Shown piece by piece: positions 8,710 to 16,916 of a stretch of DNA of 64,000 bases. The position numbers and the translations under genes were made by a program. The notes beneath the pieces were generated by a model. The model saw nothing but the letters and a program-made list of their open reading frames with translations, had not been told where the DNA came from and ran no database searches. Numbering within the stretch: the first letter of the stretch is position 1; each line of letters opens with the position of its first letter. Origin of the DNA: Castellaniella sp049673105 (GTDB lineage Bacteria > Pseudomonadota > Gammaproteobacteria > Burkholderiales > Burkholderiaceae_B); NCBI RefSeq assembly GCF_049673105.1, contig NZ_JBATXG010000006.1:124001-188000 (forward strand). Reading direction: 5' to 3'.

Positions 8710-9714
8710 TCAGTGCTCGCCCGGTTGATAGATTTGATCGAAGGTACCGCCATCGGCGAAGTGCCGCTTTTGCGCCTCGGCCCAGTTGGCCGCCACATCG
8801 CTCAGTCTGAACAGCTCGACCGGCGGGAACTGCCCGGCATGACGTTGGGCGACTGCGGGCAGGGTGGGGCGATAGTAGTGTGTCGCCGCAATTTCCTGGC
8901 CGGCCTCGGAATACAGGTAGCTCAGGTAGGCCTGCGCCACAAGACGGGTGCCCTTGGCATCCACGACCTTGTCCACCACGGCCACAGGCGGTTCGGCCAG
9001 GATGCTGACGGATGGCACGACGATATCCACCTTGTCGGGGCCCAATTCCTGGATGGCCAATAACGCTTCATTTTCCCAGCTCAACAAGACATCACCGATG
9101 CCGCGTTCGACGAAGGTCGTCGTCGCTCCGCGCGCACCGGAATCCAGCACCGGCACCTGCCGGTAGATCTGGCTGACGAACTGCCGCGCCTTGGCTTCAT
9201 CGCCCCCCGGCTGGCGCAGGGCATAGCCCCAGGCCGCCAGGTAGTTCCAGCGGGCGCCGCCTGAGGTCTTGGGATTCGGGGTGATGATCTGCACGCCTGG
9301 CTGGATCAGGTCGGGCCAGTCATGTATGCCTTTGGGATTGCCCTTGCGCACCAGGAACACGATGGTGGATGTGTAGGGGGCGCTGTGTTCGGGCAGTTGC
9401 GACTGCCAATCCGCGCGGATGGGCCCACGGGCGGCAATCGCGTCGATATCCGGCGCCAGGGCCAGGGTGACGACATCGGCCTGCAGACCGTCGATGACGG
9501 AACGCGCCTGCTTGCCGGATCCCCCGTGTGATTGGCGGATCGTGACGTGATCCCCGGTCTTGTCCTGCCAGTACTGGGCGAAGGCCTGGTTGTAGGCCTG
9601 GTACAGTTCGCGGGTGGGGTCGTAGGAAACATTCAGCAGCGTCAGGTCGGCGGCATGGGCCATGCTCGCCAGGCCGACAGCTGCTGCCAGGGTCAGCAGC
9701 AAGCGCAATCGCAT
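8710..9714 (-). CDS. sbp: Periplasmic sulfate-binding protein
   Basis: A 334-residue secreted binding protein that delivers sulfate to CysTW. The signal peptide is RLRLLLTLAAAVGLASMAHA with an AHA cleavage site. Family motifs include LLNVSYDPTRELY near the mature N-terminus, SHGGSGKQARSVIDGL, NPKTSGGARWNYLAAWG and the ligand-contacting SWENEA segment. I use the ATG at 9714; a TTG directly upstream at 9717 is less likely. First gene of the cys importer operon; the upstream 150 bp hold its promoter and an 18-bp inverted repeat. Confidence 0.95.
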   Translation of the reverse strand: MRLRLLLTLAAAVGLASMAHAADLTLLNVSYDPTRELYQAYNQAFAQYWQDKTGDHVTIRQSHGGSGKQARSVIDGLQADVVTLALAPDIDAIAARGPIRADWQSQLPEHSAPYTSTIVFLVRKGNPKGIHDWPDLIQPGVQIITPNPKTSGGARWNYLAAWGYALRQPGGDEAKARQFVSQIYRQVPVLDSGARGATTTFVERGIGDVLLSWENEALLAIQELGPDKVDIVVPSVSILAEPPVAVVDKVVDAKGTRLVAQAYLSYLYSEAGQEIAATHYYRPTLPAVAQRHAGQFPPVELFRLSDVAANWAEAQKRHFADGGTFDQIYQPGEH

Positions 9715-9782
9715 CAAGGGTGTCTCGTCATTCCAGTGAATCGAGATACCAGCTTAAGGAGTTCCGGCCTGAGATTGAACGA

Positions 9783-9800
9783 ATCGTTTCGTCAAACGAT
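9783..9800. promoter_or_regulatory. 18-bp inverted repeat in the sbp promoter region
   Basis: Seven-base arms ATCGTTT and AAACGAT flank CGTC, 69 bases upstream of the sbp ATG. The symmetry suggests a dimeric regulator site. It does not obviously match a CysB site, and CysB sites are poorly conserved anyway. Function is inferred only from position. Confidence 0.4.
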
Positions 9801-9867
9801 ATGAAGGGCGCGCATAATGCGGCCCTGCTATATAGGTATACCCCGCCGGGGATGGCGCCGACGCCGA

Positions 9868-10701
9868 TCAGGTGGGCGGCAGGAAGGCCGGGCGCAGAAT
9901 GCCTTGCAGCGCGGGGTAGGGGATCAGCAGTTCGGGCTGGCCCCAGGCATAGGGGGCGATTTCATAGGGCTGGTATTTCACGACCACGCCCTGGTCGGTC
10001 AACGCCACATTGTCGCTGGACACGAAAGGCCACATGCGGGAAAAGGTGTCGAGGCTCTGGACGGCATCGCGGTGGCTTTGCAGCCAGATGGCATGTGCTT
10101 TTTTCAAGGCCTCGTCGAAGGCCGGGCGTGCGCCGGGCGCCAGCAGATGATCAATGGTCAGCGCTTTTTCGGTTTGGTTGTCCCAGTTCAGAAACTGCGA
10201 TCCCGTCATCCCATGCGCCATGCCGGTGCGGTACTGGCCGGCATTCAATTCGACCACGGTCAGGCGGTTGTTGCGATAGCGGGTGCGGGCCGCGAGCTGG
10301 GTTTCATCGCGCAATCCAGCGGTTTTCCAGAAATAGTCCTGGTAGGCCAGCACGGTATCGTATGGCGCCGGGCGCTGTGCATCCAGCCAGGTCATGGCGG
10401 CCAAGGCATGATCCACGAGTTCCGTCAGGCGTGGGTGCCCCGGGAAGGCCAGGGAATCGACGACCAGCTTGGGGCAGTCGCCTGTGCAGCCAGGGCGTTG
10501 CGCCGTCCATTTCACGGGCTGTACGAACAGGCCTTGCTGCTGCGTTTGCTGATCCAACTGCGCCGGGATCAAGGAAAGGTTGTCCTGCGGCCCGCTGGCG
10601 CAACCAGCCAGCGCCAGCGCCGTCGCCAAGACGGGCAGGGCGACGCGCCAGGCAAACGGCGAGCGGGGTGTAGACGGCGAGTGTATCGGCATGGGGCTCA
10701 T
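9868..10701 (-). CDS. Lipoprotein with RsiV-like DUF3298 domain
   Basis: A 277-residue predicted lipoprotein. The N-terminus has a hydrophobic run followed by the lipobox LALAGC, so the cysteine near residue 34 should be lipidated. The C-terminal half (about residues 200-270) looks like the DUF3298/RsiV fold: a DHLLAPGARPAFDEAL segment, then NVALTDQGVVVKYQPYEIAPYAWG and an IPYPAL run, which match conserved DUF3298 elements. RsiV itself binds lysozyme, but most Gram-negative members have no known role. The start at 10701 has no clear ribosome-binding site; the ATG at 10692 is an alternative. It precedes the cys operon in the same direction but a gap of 150 bp separates them. Confidence 0.75.
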   Translation of the reverse strand: MSPMPIHSPSTPRSPFAWRVALPVLATALALAGCASGPQDNLSLIPAQLDQQTQQQGLFVQPVKWTAQRPGCTGDCPKLVVDSLAFPGHPRLTELVDHALAAMTWLDAQRPAPYDTVLAYQDYFWKTAGLRDETQLAARTRYRNNRLTVVELNAGQYRTGMAHGMTGSQFLNWDNQTEKALTIDHLLAPGARPAFDEALKKAHAIWLQSHRDAVQSLDTFSRMWPFVSSDNVALTDQGVVVKYQPYEIAPYAWGQPELLIPYPALQGILRPAFLPPT

Positions 10702-10888
10702 CGAGGAGGGTGATACGTGTGCAAGATCGTTGGCGGAGAGAGGGTTTCAGCCAGCCTAATCGTGGATAATATGGGCTTTCCATCCGGGAGAGTCCATGAT
10801 CAGAATCTACCACAACCCGCATCGCAGCATGCCAGCCTGAACATATCCAAGCCACCTCCTCCAGCTTCCAACCACTCACGAGGCGCCC

Positions 10889-11674
10889 GTGTTCGAGTTC
10901 ATCCATCTGCTGCCCGCATGGCTCAAGTTTGTGGCGTGCGTGCTGTTTGTCGGTCTGATTACCGTTGCTGCCCTGGGCATGATGAGCGCCTTGCGCCGCT
11001 TCTGGCCGCCCGGACCCCACGGGCACAATATGGTCGCTACCATGCTGTCGGGCATTCTGGTGCCTACGGGCATGGTCGTTGCCTTGGTGGCGGCGGATAT
11101 CTGGCAGCAGGATGCCAAGGGTCATGCCGCCGTCGAGCACGAGGCCAGCGCCGTGATCGACGTGCTGCGCGTTGCCAAATTCCTGCCTGGCGATCAACGT
11201 GAAAACGTCACGGGTTTGACCGACGACTACATCCGCGAGGTAGTCGAAAATGAATGGCCGATCATGTCGTCAGGTCGTTGGAGCCCGGCCGCCGAGGACT
11301 TGCTGGAAGCGCTGGTCGTCGCATCCGTGCAGATCGAGGCCGCAGCCGATCGGCTGGGCCAGCGCCGCGCCGCAGAAGAACTGCGGCGCTATGCGCATGA
11401 CATCGAAAGAGCTCGCGATGATCGGCTGCTGATTGCGCGCAGTCCGGGGATCATGTCCGCAAAAGGAACCGTGGTGCTGATGCTGCTGTTCGTCGCCGCC
11501 TGCGTGCTGTGTGAACTGCATCTGCACCAACGGCGGTCGCTGGCCATAGCGATGTTGCTGTTTTCCCTCAGTTTCGGCGCCACGCTTTACCTGATCATGT
11601 CGTTCGACCGCCCCTTCATGGGCACCAACCAGATCCAGCCGGAATCTCTATCACTGCTGCTGATACGAGGATGA
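10889..11674 (+). CDS. DUF4239-type membrane protein
   Basis: A 261-residue protein with two hydrophobic segments near the N-terminus (about residues 8-30 and 48-68), a central soluble helical region rich in charged residues, and two more hydrophobic segments at the C-terminus (about 192-235). This 2+2 layout and the P-H-G-H-N sequence after the first span resemble the DUF4239 (bestrophin-like) family, whose function is unknown. It starts with GTG at 10889, preceded by GAGG. It is transcribed alone, divergent from the lipoprotein gene and convergent with the SDR gene. Confidence 0.65.
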   Translation: MFEFIHLLPAWLKFVACVLFVGLITVAALGMMSALRRFWPPGPHGHNMVATMLSGILVPTGMVVALVAADIWQQDAKGHAAVEHEASAVIDVLRVAKFLPGDQRENVTGLTDDYIREVVENEWPIMSSGRWSPAAEDLLEALVVASVQIEAAADRLGQRRAAEELRRYAHDIERARDDRLLIARSPGIMSAKGTVVLMLLFVAACVLCELHLHQRRSLAIAMLLFSLSFGATLYLIMSFDRPFMGTNQIQPESLSLLLIRG

Positions 11675-11757
11675 GTCCGGACGCAACACAGCCCCCTGCG
11701 GACTGTGTTGCGCCTGATGAATCCGCGCCGCATGCAGGCGGCGAGGTGGGCGCGTAA

Positions 11758-12519
11758 TCAAGCAGCCGGCGTCTCGCGGTGGATCTTCAACCCCGCAAAG
11801 GACTGCGATACCGGCATCAGTTCCAGCGTATTGATGTTGACGCGGGCTGGACGGGTGGCCGTCCAGACGACGGCATCGGCAATGTCGTCCGCCGTCAAGG
11901 GATCGGCGCCTTCGTAGACGGCAGCCGCGCGGTCGGTGTCGCCCAAGCGCACCAAAGAGAATTCAGTGCCGCCGCACAGCCCCGGTTCGATATTGGTCAC
12001 CCGCACCTGGGTGCCCCACAGATCGGCGCGCAAATTCAGGCTGAGCTGCCGCACGAAGGCCTTGGTCGCCCCGTAGACATTGCCGCCCGGATAGGGATGG
12101 CTGCCTGCCGTGGACCCGATATTGACGATATGCCCCTGATTGCGCTTCACCATGCCAGGCAACACCGCGTGCACCAGTCGCGTCAGACCCAGCACGTTGG
12201 TGGCGATCATGCGTTCCCAGTCGTTCAGGGAGGCTTCTTGTGCGGGCGCCACGCCCAGCGCCAAGCCAGCGTTGTTCACCAGCAGATCCAGGCCTGGAAA
12301 TTGTTGCGCGATCCAGGCGCAGCCCTGGTCGATGGCTGCGGCATCGGTCACGTCCATCACCAACGGGTGAAAGGCGCTACCTAGTTCCGCCTGCAAGGTG
12401 TGCAAGCGATCCAGGCGGCGCGCCGCGCCGACAACGGTATAGCCTTCGGCAATCAGGCGACGGGAAATGGCGGCGCCGAAACCGGCGGACGCGCCGGTGA
12501 CCAGAGCGATCTTAGACAT
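11758..12519 (-). CDS. Short-chain dehydrogenase/reductase, YdfG-like
   Basis: A 253-residue classical SDR. The cofactor motif is TGASAGFGAAI, followed by the NNAGLALG motif, the catalytic serine in VNIGSTAGSHPYPGG and the YGATK active site. The order and the WERMIATNVLGL segment closely resemble E. coli YdfG, an NADP-dependent 3-hydroxy acid (L-allo-threonine, 3-hydroxypropionate) dehydrogenase. The exact substrate cannot be read from sequence. Likely a single-gene unit. Confidence 0.85.
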   Translation of the reverse strand: MSKIALVTGASAGFGAAISRRLIAEGYTVVGAARRLDRLHTLQAELGSAFHPLVMDVTDAAAIDQGCAWIAQQFPGLDLLVNNAGLALGVAPAQEASLNDWERMIATNVLGLTRLVHAVLPGMVKRNQGHIVNIGSTAGSHPYPGGNVYGATKAFVRQLSLNLRADLWGTQVRVTNIEPGLCGGTEFSLVRLGDTDRAAAVYEGADPLTADDIADAVVWTATRPARVNINTLELMPVSQSFAGLKIHRETPAA

Positions 12520-12611
12520 GGTGATCCTTTGCGCAACAAACGGGATGAATGAAAAGCATCATCCTAGCAGAAGGATTCGCCCGGCATCGGCGGGGTGCCG
12601 GGCCTTGTCCA

Positions 12612-13877
12612 TCAGGGCTGGACCGAGGGTGCCCCGGCAGGGAACTGGCGCAGTTTGTGCGTGACGGGCAGGCCGCGTCCCTTGATCAGGATATTCCAGT
12701 AGAACCAGGGCAGCAGCGAGCGTTTGAGCCACCAGTAAAAGCGCCGGGGCACACGCGGGTCCAGCGGCAGGCTGGGGGTGATCGTGCCGCCGTAGGTGAA
12801 TTCCGCCAGCAGCACCTTGCCCCGCGAGGTCGTCAAAGGGCAGGCGGCATAGCCGTCATATGATTCCACATTGCCCGCGCCGCGCAGGGCGCTGAGCAGA
12901 TTGCAGGTCAAGACCGGCGCCTGGCTCTTGATGGCAGCCGCTGTCTTGCTGTTGGGGGTGGACGTGCAGTCGCCCAGCCCGAACACGTTCGGATAGCGGG
13001 GGTGGCGCAGGGTCTGCTTGTCGACTTCCAGCCAGCCATTGGCATCGGCCAGCGGGCTTTCGCGAATGAAATCAGGCGCACTTTGCGGCGGCACCACGTG
13101 CAGGATGTCGTACGCGACTTCCTCGCGCACGGTCTGACCGTCCACCACGGATTCGAAGACGGCGATTTTGTCCTCGCCGCGCACCTGGATCAGATTGTTG
13201 CCGTAATGCGGATCCGCTCCGTAAGACGCCATGACCTTATCCAGCGCCTGGGCATAAAAGGGGATGCCAAAGATCGATGCTCCGCCCGAGCGGAATTGCA
13301 GCTTGGCGGATGTGATGCCGCGGCGGCGAAGATGATCCGCTGCCAGATACAAGGCTTTTTGCGGCGCGCCAGGGCATTTCACCGCGCCTGCAGGCTGAGT
13401 GAAGACGGCATTGCCGCCCTGGAACTGGCGGACCAATTCCCATGTATAAGGGGCCAGATCATAGCGGTAGTTGCTGGTGACGCCGTTTTTGCCCAGCGCT
13501 TCGCTGAGGCCGTCGATCGCCTGCCAGTTGATCTGAATGCCAGCGGCCACGACCAGATAGTCATAGGTCACTCGGCTGTCATCGTCCAGCACGATCTGGC
13601 GTTCGTCAGGCAGCAGACGCTCGACGCGATGAGCAATGTGACGCACGCCGGCGGGCAGGCAGTCGTGCAGGGTGCGCCGCGTGTCTTCCGCCCGATAGGC
13701 GCCGCCGCCCACCAGCGTCCAGGCCGGCTGGTAGTCGTGGTGGCGGGAAGGGTCGATGACGGCGATATCCAGATCGGATTGATTGCGGCGCAGGCGGGCG
13801 GCCACGGCGGCTCCGCCGGTGCCGGCGCCGATAATCACGACCGTGTGCTTGCGGATGGACGACGCGGGTTTGCTCAT
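12612..13877 (-). CDS. sqr: Sulfide:quinone oxidoreductase, animal-type (type II)
   Basis: A 421-residue flavoprotein that oxidises sulfide and reduces the quinone pool. The FAD motif is VVIIGAGTGGAAVAARLRR. Two redox cysteines are seen at about C168 (GAVKCPGAPQKALYL) and C346 (YDGYAACPLTT), matching those of human SQOR, and the segments YPNVFGLGDCTSTPNSKTAAA and LPWFYWN are also shared with that class. I start at the ATG at 13877, which has GAGG upstream; an ATG at 13937 would add 20 residues. The C-terminus WFYWNILIKGRG probably forms the membrane-associating helices. In bacteria this type supports sulfide detoxification or energy use; a persulfide dioxygenase or rhodanese is not adjacent. 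Confidence 0.92.
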   Translation of the reverse strand: MSKPASSIRKHTVVIIGAGTGGAAVAARLRRNQSDLDIAVIDPSRHHDYQPAWTLVGGGAYRAEDTRRTLHDCLPAGVRHIAHRVERLLPDERQIVLDDDSRVTYDYLVVAAGIQINWQAIDGLSEALGKNGVTSNYRYDLAPYTWELVRQFQGGNAVFTQPAGAVKCPGAPQKALYLAADHLRRRGITSAKLQFRSGGASIFGIPFYAQALDKVMASYGADPHYGNNLIQVRGEDKIAVFESVVDGQTVREEVAYDILHVVPPQSAPDFIRESPLADANGWLEVDKQTLRHPRYPNVFGLGDCTSTPNSKTAAAIKSQAPVLTCNLLSALRGAGNVESYDGYAACPLTTSRGKVLLAEFTYGGTITPSLPLDPRVPRRFYWWLKRSLLPWFYWNILIKGRGLPVTHKLRQFPAGAPSVQP

Positions 13878-13968
13878 GAAGGCCTCGAATGGGTCAGGGG
13901 AGCCTGGTGCGGACGGCACGGCAGGCGATGACGCCATTCTAGGCAGTCAGCAGATGAAACAAAACGAT

Positions 13969-14012
13969 GGATGGGCTATGTCGATATGACTGATTTCGAC
14001 AACAACCCATCC
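13969..14012 (-). terminator. Hairpin downstream of the chemoreceptor gene
   Basis: On the minus strand, outer arms GGATGGG and CCCATCC enclose inner arms TGTCGA and TCGACA, beginning about 18 bases after the chemoreceptor stop. It is followed by ATCGTTTTGTTTC, a moderately T-rich tail. A likely intrinsic terminator separating the chemoreceptor gene from sqr. Confidence 0.6.
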
Positions 14013-14029
14013 TGCGTCAGGGGGATACG

Positions 14030-15916
14030 CTATTTGCGCGGCGCGGGCAGGGCATGCCGGATGGCACCCGGCTGGCCGGCATGAGCGCCATCCGCCGACT
14101 GCGCATCCAGCCGGAAGCCTGCCACGGCCCGCGCCAGGGTCTGCGCCTGGTCGCGCAGGCTGTCGGCAGCGGCTGCGGATTCCTGCACCAGAGCAGCATT
14201 TTGCTGAGTGGCCCCATCCAGTTGCTGGACGGCGATTTCGATCTGGCTGATTCCCAGGCTCTGCTCGTTGGTGGCGACCTTGATCTCGTTGATGATATCG
14301 GTCACGCGCTGCACTTCGGAGACGATCTTGTCCATGGCCGCGCCTGCCTGACGGACCTGTTCGCCGCCATGCGACACCTGGGTGACGTTGGTGTCGATCA
14401 GTCCCTTGATCTCGCGGGCAGACTGGGCGCTGCGCTGCGCCAGGGCGCGGACCTCGGATGCCACCACGGCAAAGCCTTTGCCATGTTCGCCCGCGCGGGC
14501 CGCCTCGACCGCGGCGTTCAGCGCCAGGATATTGGTCTGGAAGGCGATGCTGTCGATCACGCCGATGATGTCGCCGATCTTGCCGGCGTTGTCGTTGATG
14601 GCCTGCATGGTTTCGACGACCTGGTTCATCAGGGCGCCGCCCTGGTTGGCCGCGTCGCGCGCGCTGTCGGCCAGGGCCACGGCGGCGTTGCCGGCATCGG
14701 CCGTCTGTTTGACCGTGCTGGAGAGTTCTTCCATGGAGCTGGAAGTTTCCTGCAGGCTGGCGGCAGCGCCTTCGGTGCGGCGCGCCAGATCGGTATTGCC
14801 GGCGGCAATCTCGTCGGATGCGATATGCACGGAATCCGTGGTCTGGCGGATGCTGCGCAGCGTGCCGGCGATCTTGTCCACGAACTGGTTGAACGAGGCG
14901 CCGACCTGGGCCAGTTCGTCCTGGCCGGTTTGGTCCAGGCGCCGGGTCAGGTCGCCTTCGCCGGAAGCGATGTCCTGCAAGGCGTCTTTCAAGTTGCCCA
15001 GGCGACGCAACAATACGCGTGTCAGGGTTGCCAGCACTGCGGCGGCCAGCAGAATCATCAGCACGCCGGTGATGATGGCTTGGGTGCGCATTTGGCGCAC
15101 CCCGGCCAGCACGTCATCTTGGTTCAGCGCTATCACCAGCGTCCAGTCCGTACCCTGGATGCGCGTGGCCGATAGCCAATAGACGGGGCCGGCGATGATG
15201 GTGTCGCCCATCTCGCCTGGGTGATCGGCCAGTGTGCGCAGGCGTGGGACGTCGTAGCGCGGGAACACATCGGTGGCGGGCTTCAGGGTAAGCCCCGGAT
15301 CGGGGTGGGCGATGATTTTTCCGTCGCCCGCCACCAGATAGGCGAAGCTGTTTTCAGTCGGGCGCAGGGCGCGCGTGCTGGCAATGATGTCGTCCAGGGT
15401 GATGTCGCCGGCGATTACTGCCTGGGTCTTGCCATTGGCCTGCAGCGGCACGGCGACGCTCAGGACCAGGGCGTCGGACGCGGCGTCCTGATAGGGGGTC
15501 GTCAGAATGGGTTTGCCGGCCTTGGTCGCGTCCATGTACCAGGGGCGTTTGCCGGGGTCATAGTCCGGCGGCAGATTCATCGGCGCATTGGACTTCATCT
15601 GCGGGATTCCCGCCCGGCCTACATAAGTCTGCAGGAAGCGCCCCGATTGCTGCGCTTGTTGCAGGTATGATTCGGGTTGCTCCGACAAGGCCACCGGGGT
15701 CAGCGAGACCAGGATGTCGGTCTTGTCTCGGGCCCAGCTTTCGATTTCGCGCGCGTTGCTGTGGATCAGGCTGCTGGTCTGTGATCCGACCAGGTCTTTG
15801 ATGGTTTGCTGAGCGGACAGAACGTTAGCCGTCGCCAGCAAAATCATGGCGACCGCAATCGTCAGTGTCGACGCCAGCACAACTTTGGCGCGAATGGATA
15901 AGGAACGAATACCCAC
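14030..15916 (-). CDS. Methyl-accepting chemotaxis protein with dCache-type sensor domain
   Basis: A 628-residue transmembrane chemoreceptor. Span one lies at about residues 12-33, followed by a long periplasmic domain of the double-Cache type (LPPDYDPGKRPWYMDA is a typical Cache ligand-pocket segment), a second span near 283-303, a HAMP domain and the signalling coiled coil. The hairpin tip is IDSIAFQTNILALNAAVEAA, the hallmark of MCPs that contact CheA and CheW. The C-terminus lacks an NWETF-like CheR tether. It starts with GTG at 15916 after AGGAAATTAGG. Ligand unknown; PWYMDA-type Cache domains often bind amino or organic acids. No che genes are adjacent, but motA-motB lie 1 kb away. Confidence 0.93.
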   Translation of the reverse strand: MGIRSLSIRAKVVLASTLTIAVAMILLATANVLSAQQTIKDLVGSQTSSLIHSNAREIESWARDKTDILVSLTPVALSEQPESYLQQAQQSGRFLQTYVGRAGIPQMKSNAPMNLPPDYDPGKRPWYMDATKAGKPILTTPYQDAASDALVLSVAVPLQANGKTQAVIAGDITLDDIIASTRALRPTENSFAYLVAGDGKIIAHPDPGLTLKPATDVFPRYDVPRLRTLADHPGEMGDTIIAGPVYWLSATRIQGTDWTLVIALNQDDVLAGVRQMRTQAIITGVLMILLAAAVLATLTRVLLRRLGNLKDALQDIASGEGDLTRRLDQTGQDELAQVGASFNQFVDKIAGTLRSIRQTTDSVHIASDEIAAGNTDLARRTEGAAASLQETSSSMEELSSTVKQTADAGNAAVALADSARDAANQGGALMNQVVETMQAINDNAGKIGDIIGVIDSIAFQTNILALNAAVEAARAGEHGKGFAVVASEVRALAQRSAQSAREIKGLIDTNVTQVSHGGEQVRQAGAAMDKIVSEVQRVTDIINEIKVATNEQSLGISQIEIAVQQLDGATQQNAALVQESAAAADSLRDQAQTLARAVAGFRLDAQSADGAHAGQPGAIRHALPAPRK

Positions 15917-16073
15917 GGCCTAATTTCCTATAGATATAAAGAAGAATGAGTTTATTGAAAGTCCTGATAAGGAGTTACGACAATCCTGAGGACCGGGCGT
16001 ATTGTAGTGATTGCCTTGTCGTCGCCTTTGGCTGATTAACGCGTATTCCTTGCCCCACCTCGTCCTGCTGACC

Positions 16074-16370
16074 ATGAAACATCTGCATCCTTCTCATACG
16101 CTCGAAACCCTGTCGGTCTTCATCGAAGGCAAAGTCCAGGGGGTGGGATTCCGGGCGGCCACCGTGCGGCGCGCGCACGATTTGAAGCTGGGCGGCTGGG
16201 TGCGCAATGTGCCCGATGGCCGCGTGGAAGCGCTGCTGCAGGGGAATCATGCGGAAGTCGATCAGATGCTGTCCTGGTTGCTGCAAGGGCCGCCGGCGGC
16301 ACAAGTCACCCACGTTCAGCACCAGGAAATCCAGACCGAACGGCACTATGATCGTTTTGAACAAATGTAG
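16074..16370 (+). CDS. acyP: Acylphosphatase
   Basis: A 98-residue enzyme that hydrolyses acyl phosphates. The signature GKVQGVGFRAATVRRA holds the conserved arginine and phosphate loop, and GWVRNVPDGRVEALLQG holds the catalytic asparagine. I use the ATG at 16074, giving the usual length of about 90-100 residues; the reading frame is open 21 codons further upstream. Single gene. Confidence 0.93.
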   Translation: MKHLHPSHTLETLSVFIEGKVQGVGFRAATVRRAHDLKLGGWVRNVPDGRVEALLQGNHAEVDQMLSWLLQGPPAAQVTHVQHQEIQTERHYDRFEQM

Positions 16371-16460
16371 GGATCAGGGGCTGTTCATCACGTTACAGGA
16401 ACTAATCCGCGTCAAGTGCGTCCAATCCTGCATCCTTTCCACGACCAAGAAATACATCTT

Positions 16461-16886
16461 ATGAAATCCCTTTCACTGTCCGGCCTGTTGGCCATCGGCA
16501 CGCTGGGCATGGGCCTGAACGTCCATGCAGGCCAAGCCATCACGGTTCACCAGGATCCGAATTGCGGTTGCTGCCACGGCTGGGCGGAACACATGCGGGC
16601 CGAAGGCTTCGACGTCCGCGAGGTGTTGACGAACGATATCGTGCAGATCAAGACCCAGTCAGGCGTCCCGATGGAACTGGCGTCCTGCCATACGGCCAAA
16701 ATCGAATCCAGCGGCCAGATCGTCGAAGGCCATGTGCCGGCATCGGTGGTGCGCAAGCTGCTGGCCGCGCCTCAGGTGCGAGGTGTGGCTGCGCCCGGCA
16801 TGCCCCAGAACGCGCCCGGCATGGGCGCGCTGGACGGCAATCTGGTGACAGTGGACTTCCAGGGCAAGCCGTTTTCCCGGGACTAA
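16461..16886 (+). CDS. Exported DUF411 metal-binding protein
   Basis: A 141-residue protein with a signal peptide (residues 1-23, cleavage after VHA) and the DUF411 core. The motif DPNCGCCHGW at residues 32-41 supplies C35, C37, C38 and H39; further conserved elements are PMELASCHTA and EGHVPASVVRKLL. DUF411 proteins are often found with copper or silver resistance systems and are thought to bind metal in the periplasm, but no such genes are adjacent here. Start at the ATG at 16461; an earlier ATG at 16416 would put extra residues before the signal peptide. Confidence 0.85.
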   Translation: MKSLSLSGLLAIGTLGMGLNVHAGQAITVHQDPNCGCCHGWAEHMRAEGFDVREVLTNDIVQIKTQSGVPMELASCHTAKIESSGQIVEGHVPASVVRKLLAAPQVRGVAAPGMPQNAPGMGALDGNLVTVDFQGKPFSRD

Positions 16887-16900
16887 GCCCCGGTCCGGGC

Positions 16901-16916
16901 TGATCCCGACGGATCA
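16901..16916. other. Small hairpin at the motB stop codon
   Basis: Perfect six-base arms TGATCC and GGATCA around CGAC overlap the motB stop codon. A second short arm pair, CCCGG and CCGGG, lies at 16889-16899. Together they fill the 27-bp gap between the convergent DUF411 and motB genes and may act as a weak bidirectional terminator; no T-run follows. Confidence 0.4.

Noticed and set aside
14054..15175. A 373-codon open frame opposite the chemoreceptor gene
   Set aside because: Antisense shadow; the chemoreceptor frame carries the MCP signature.
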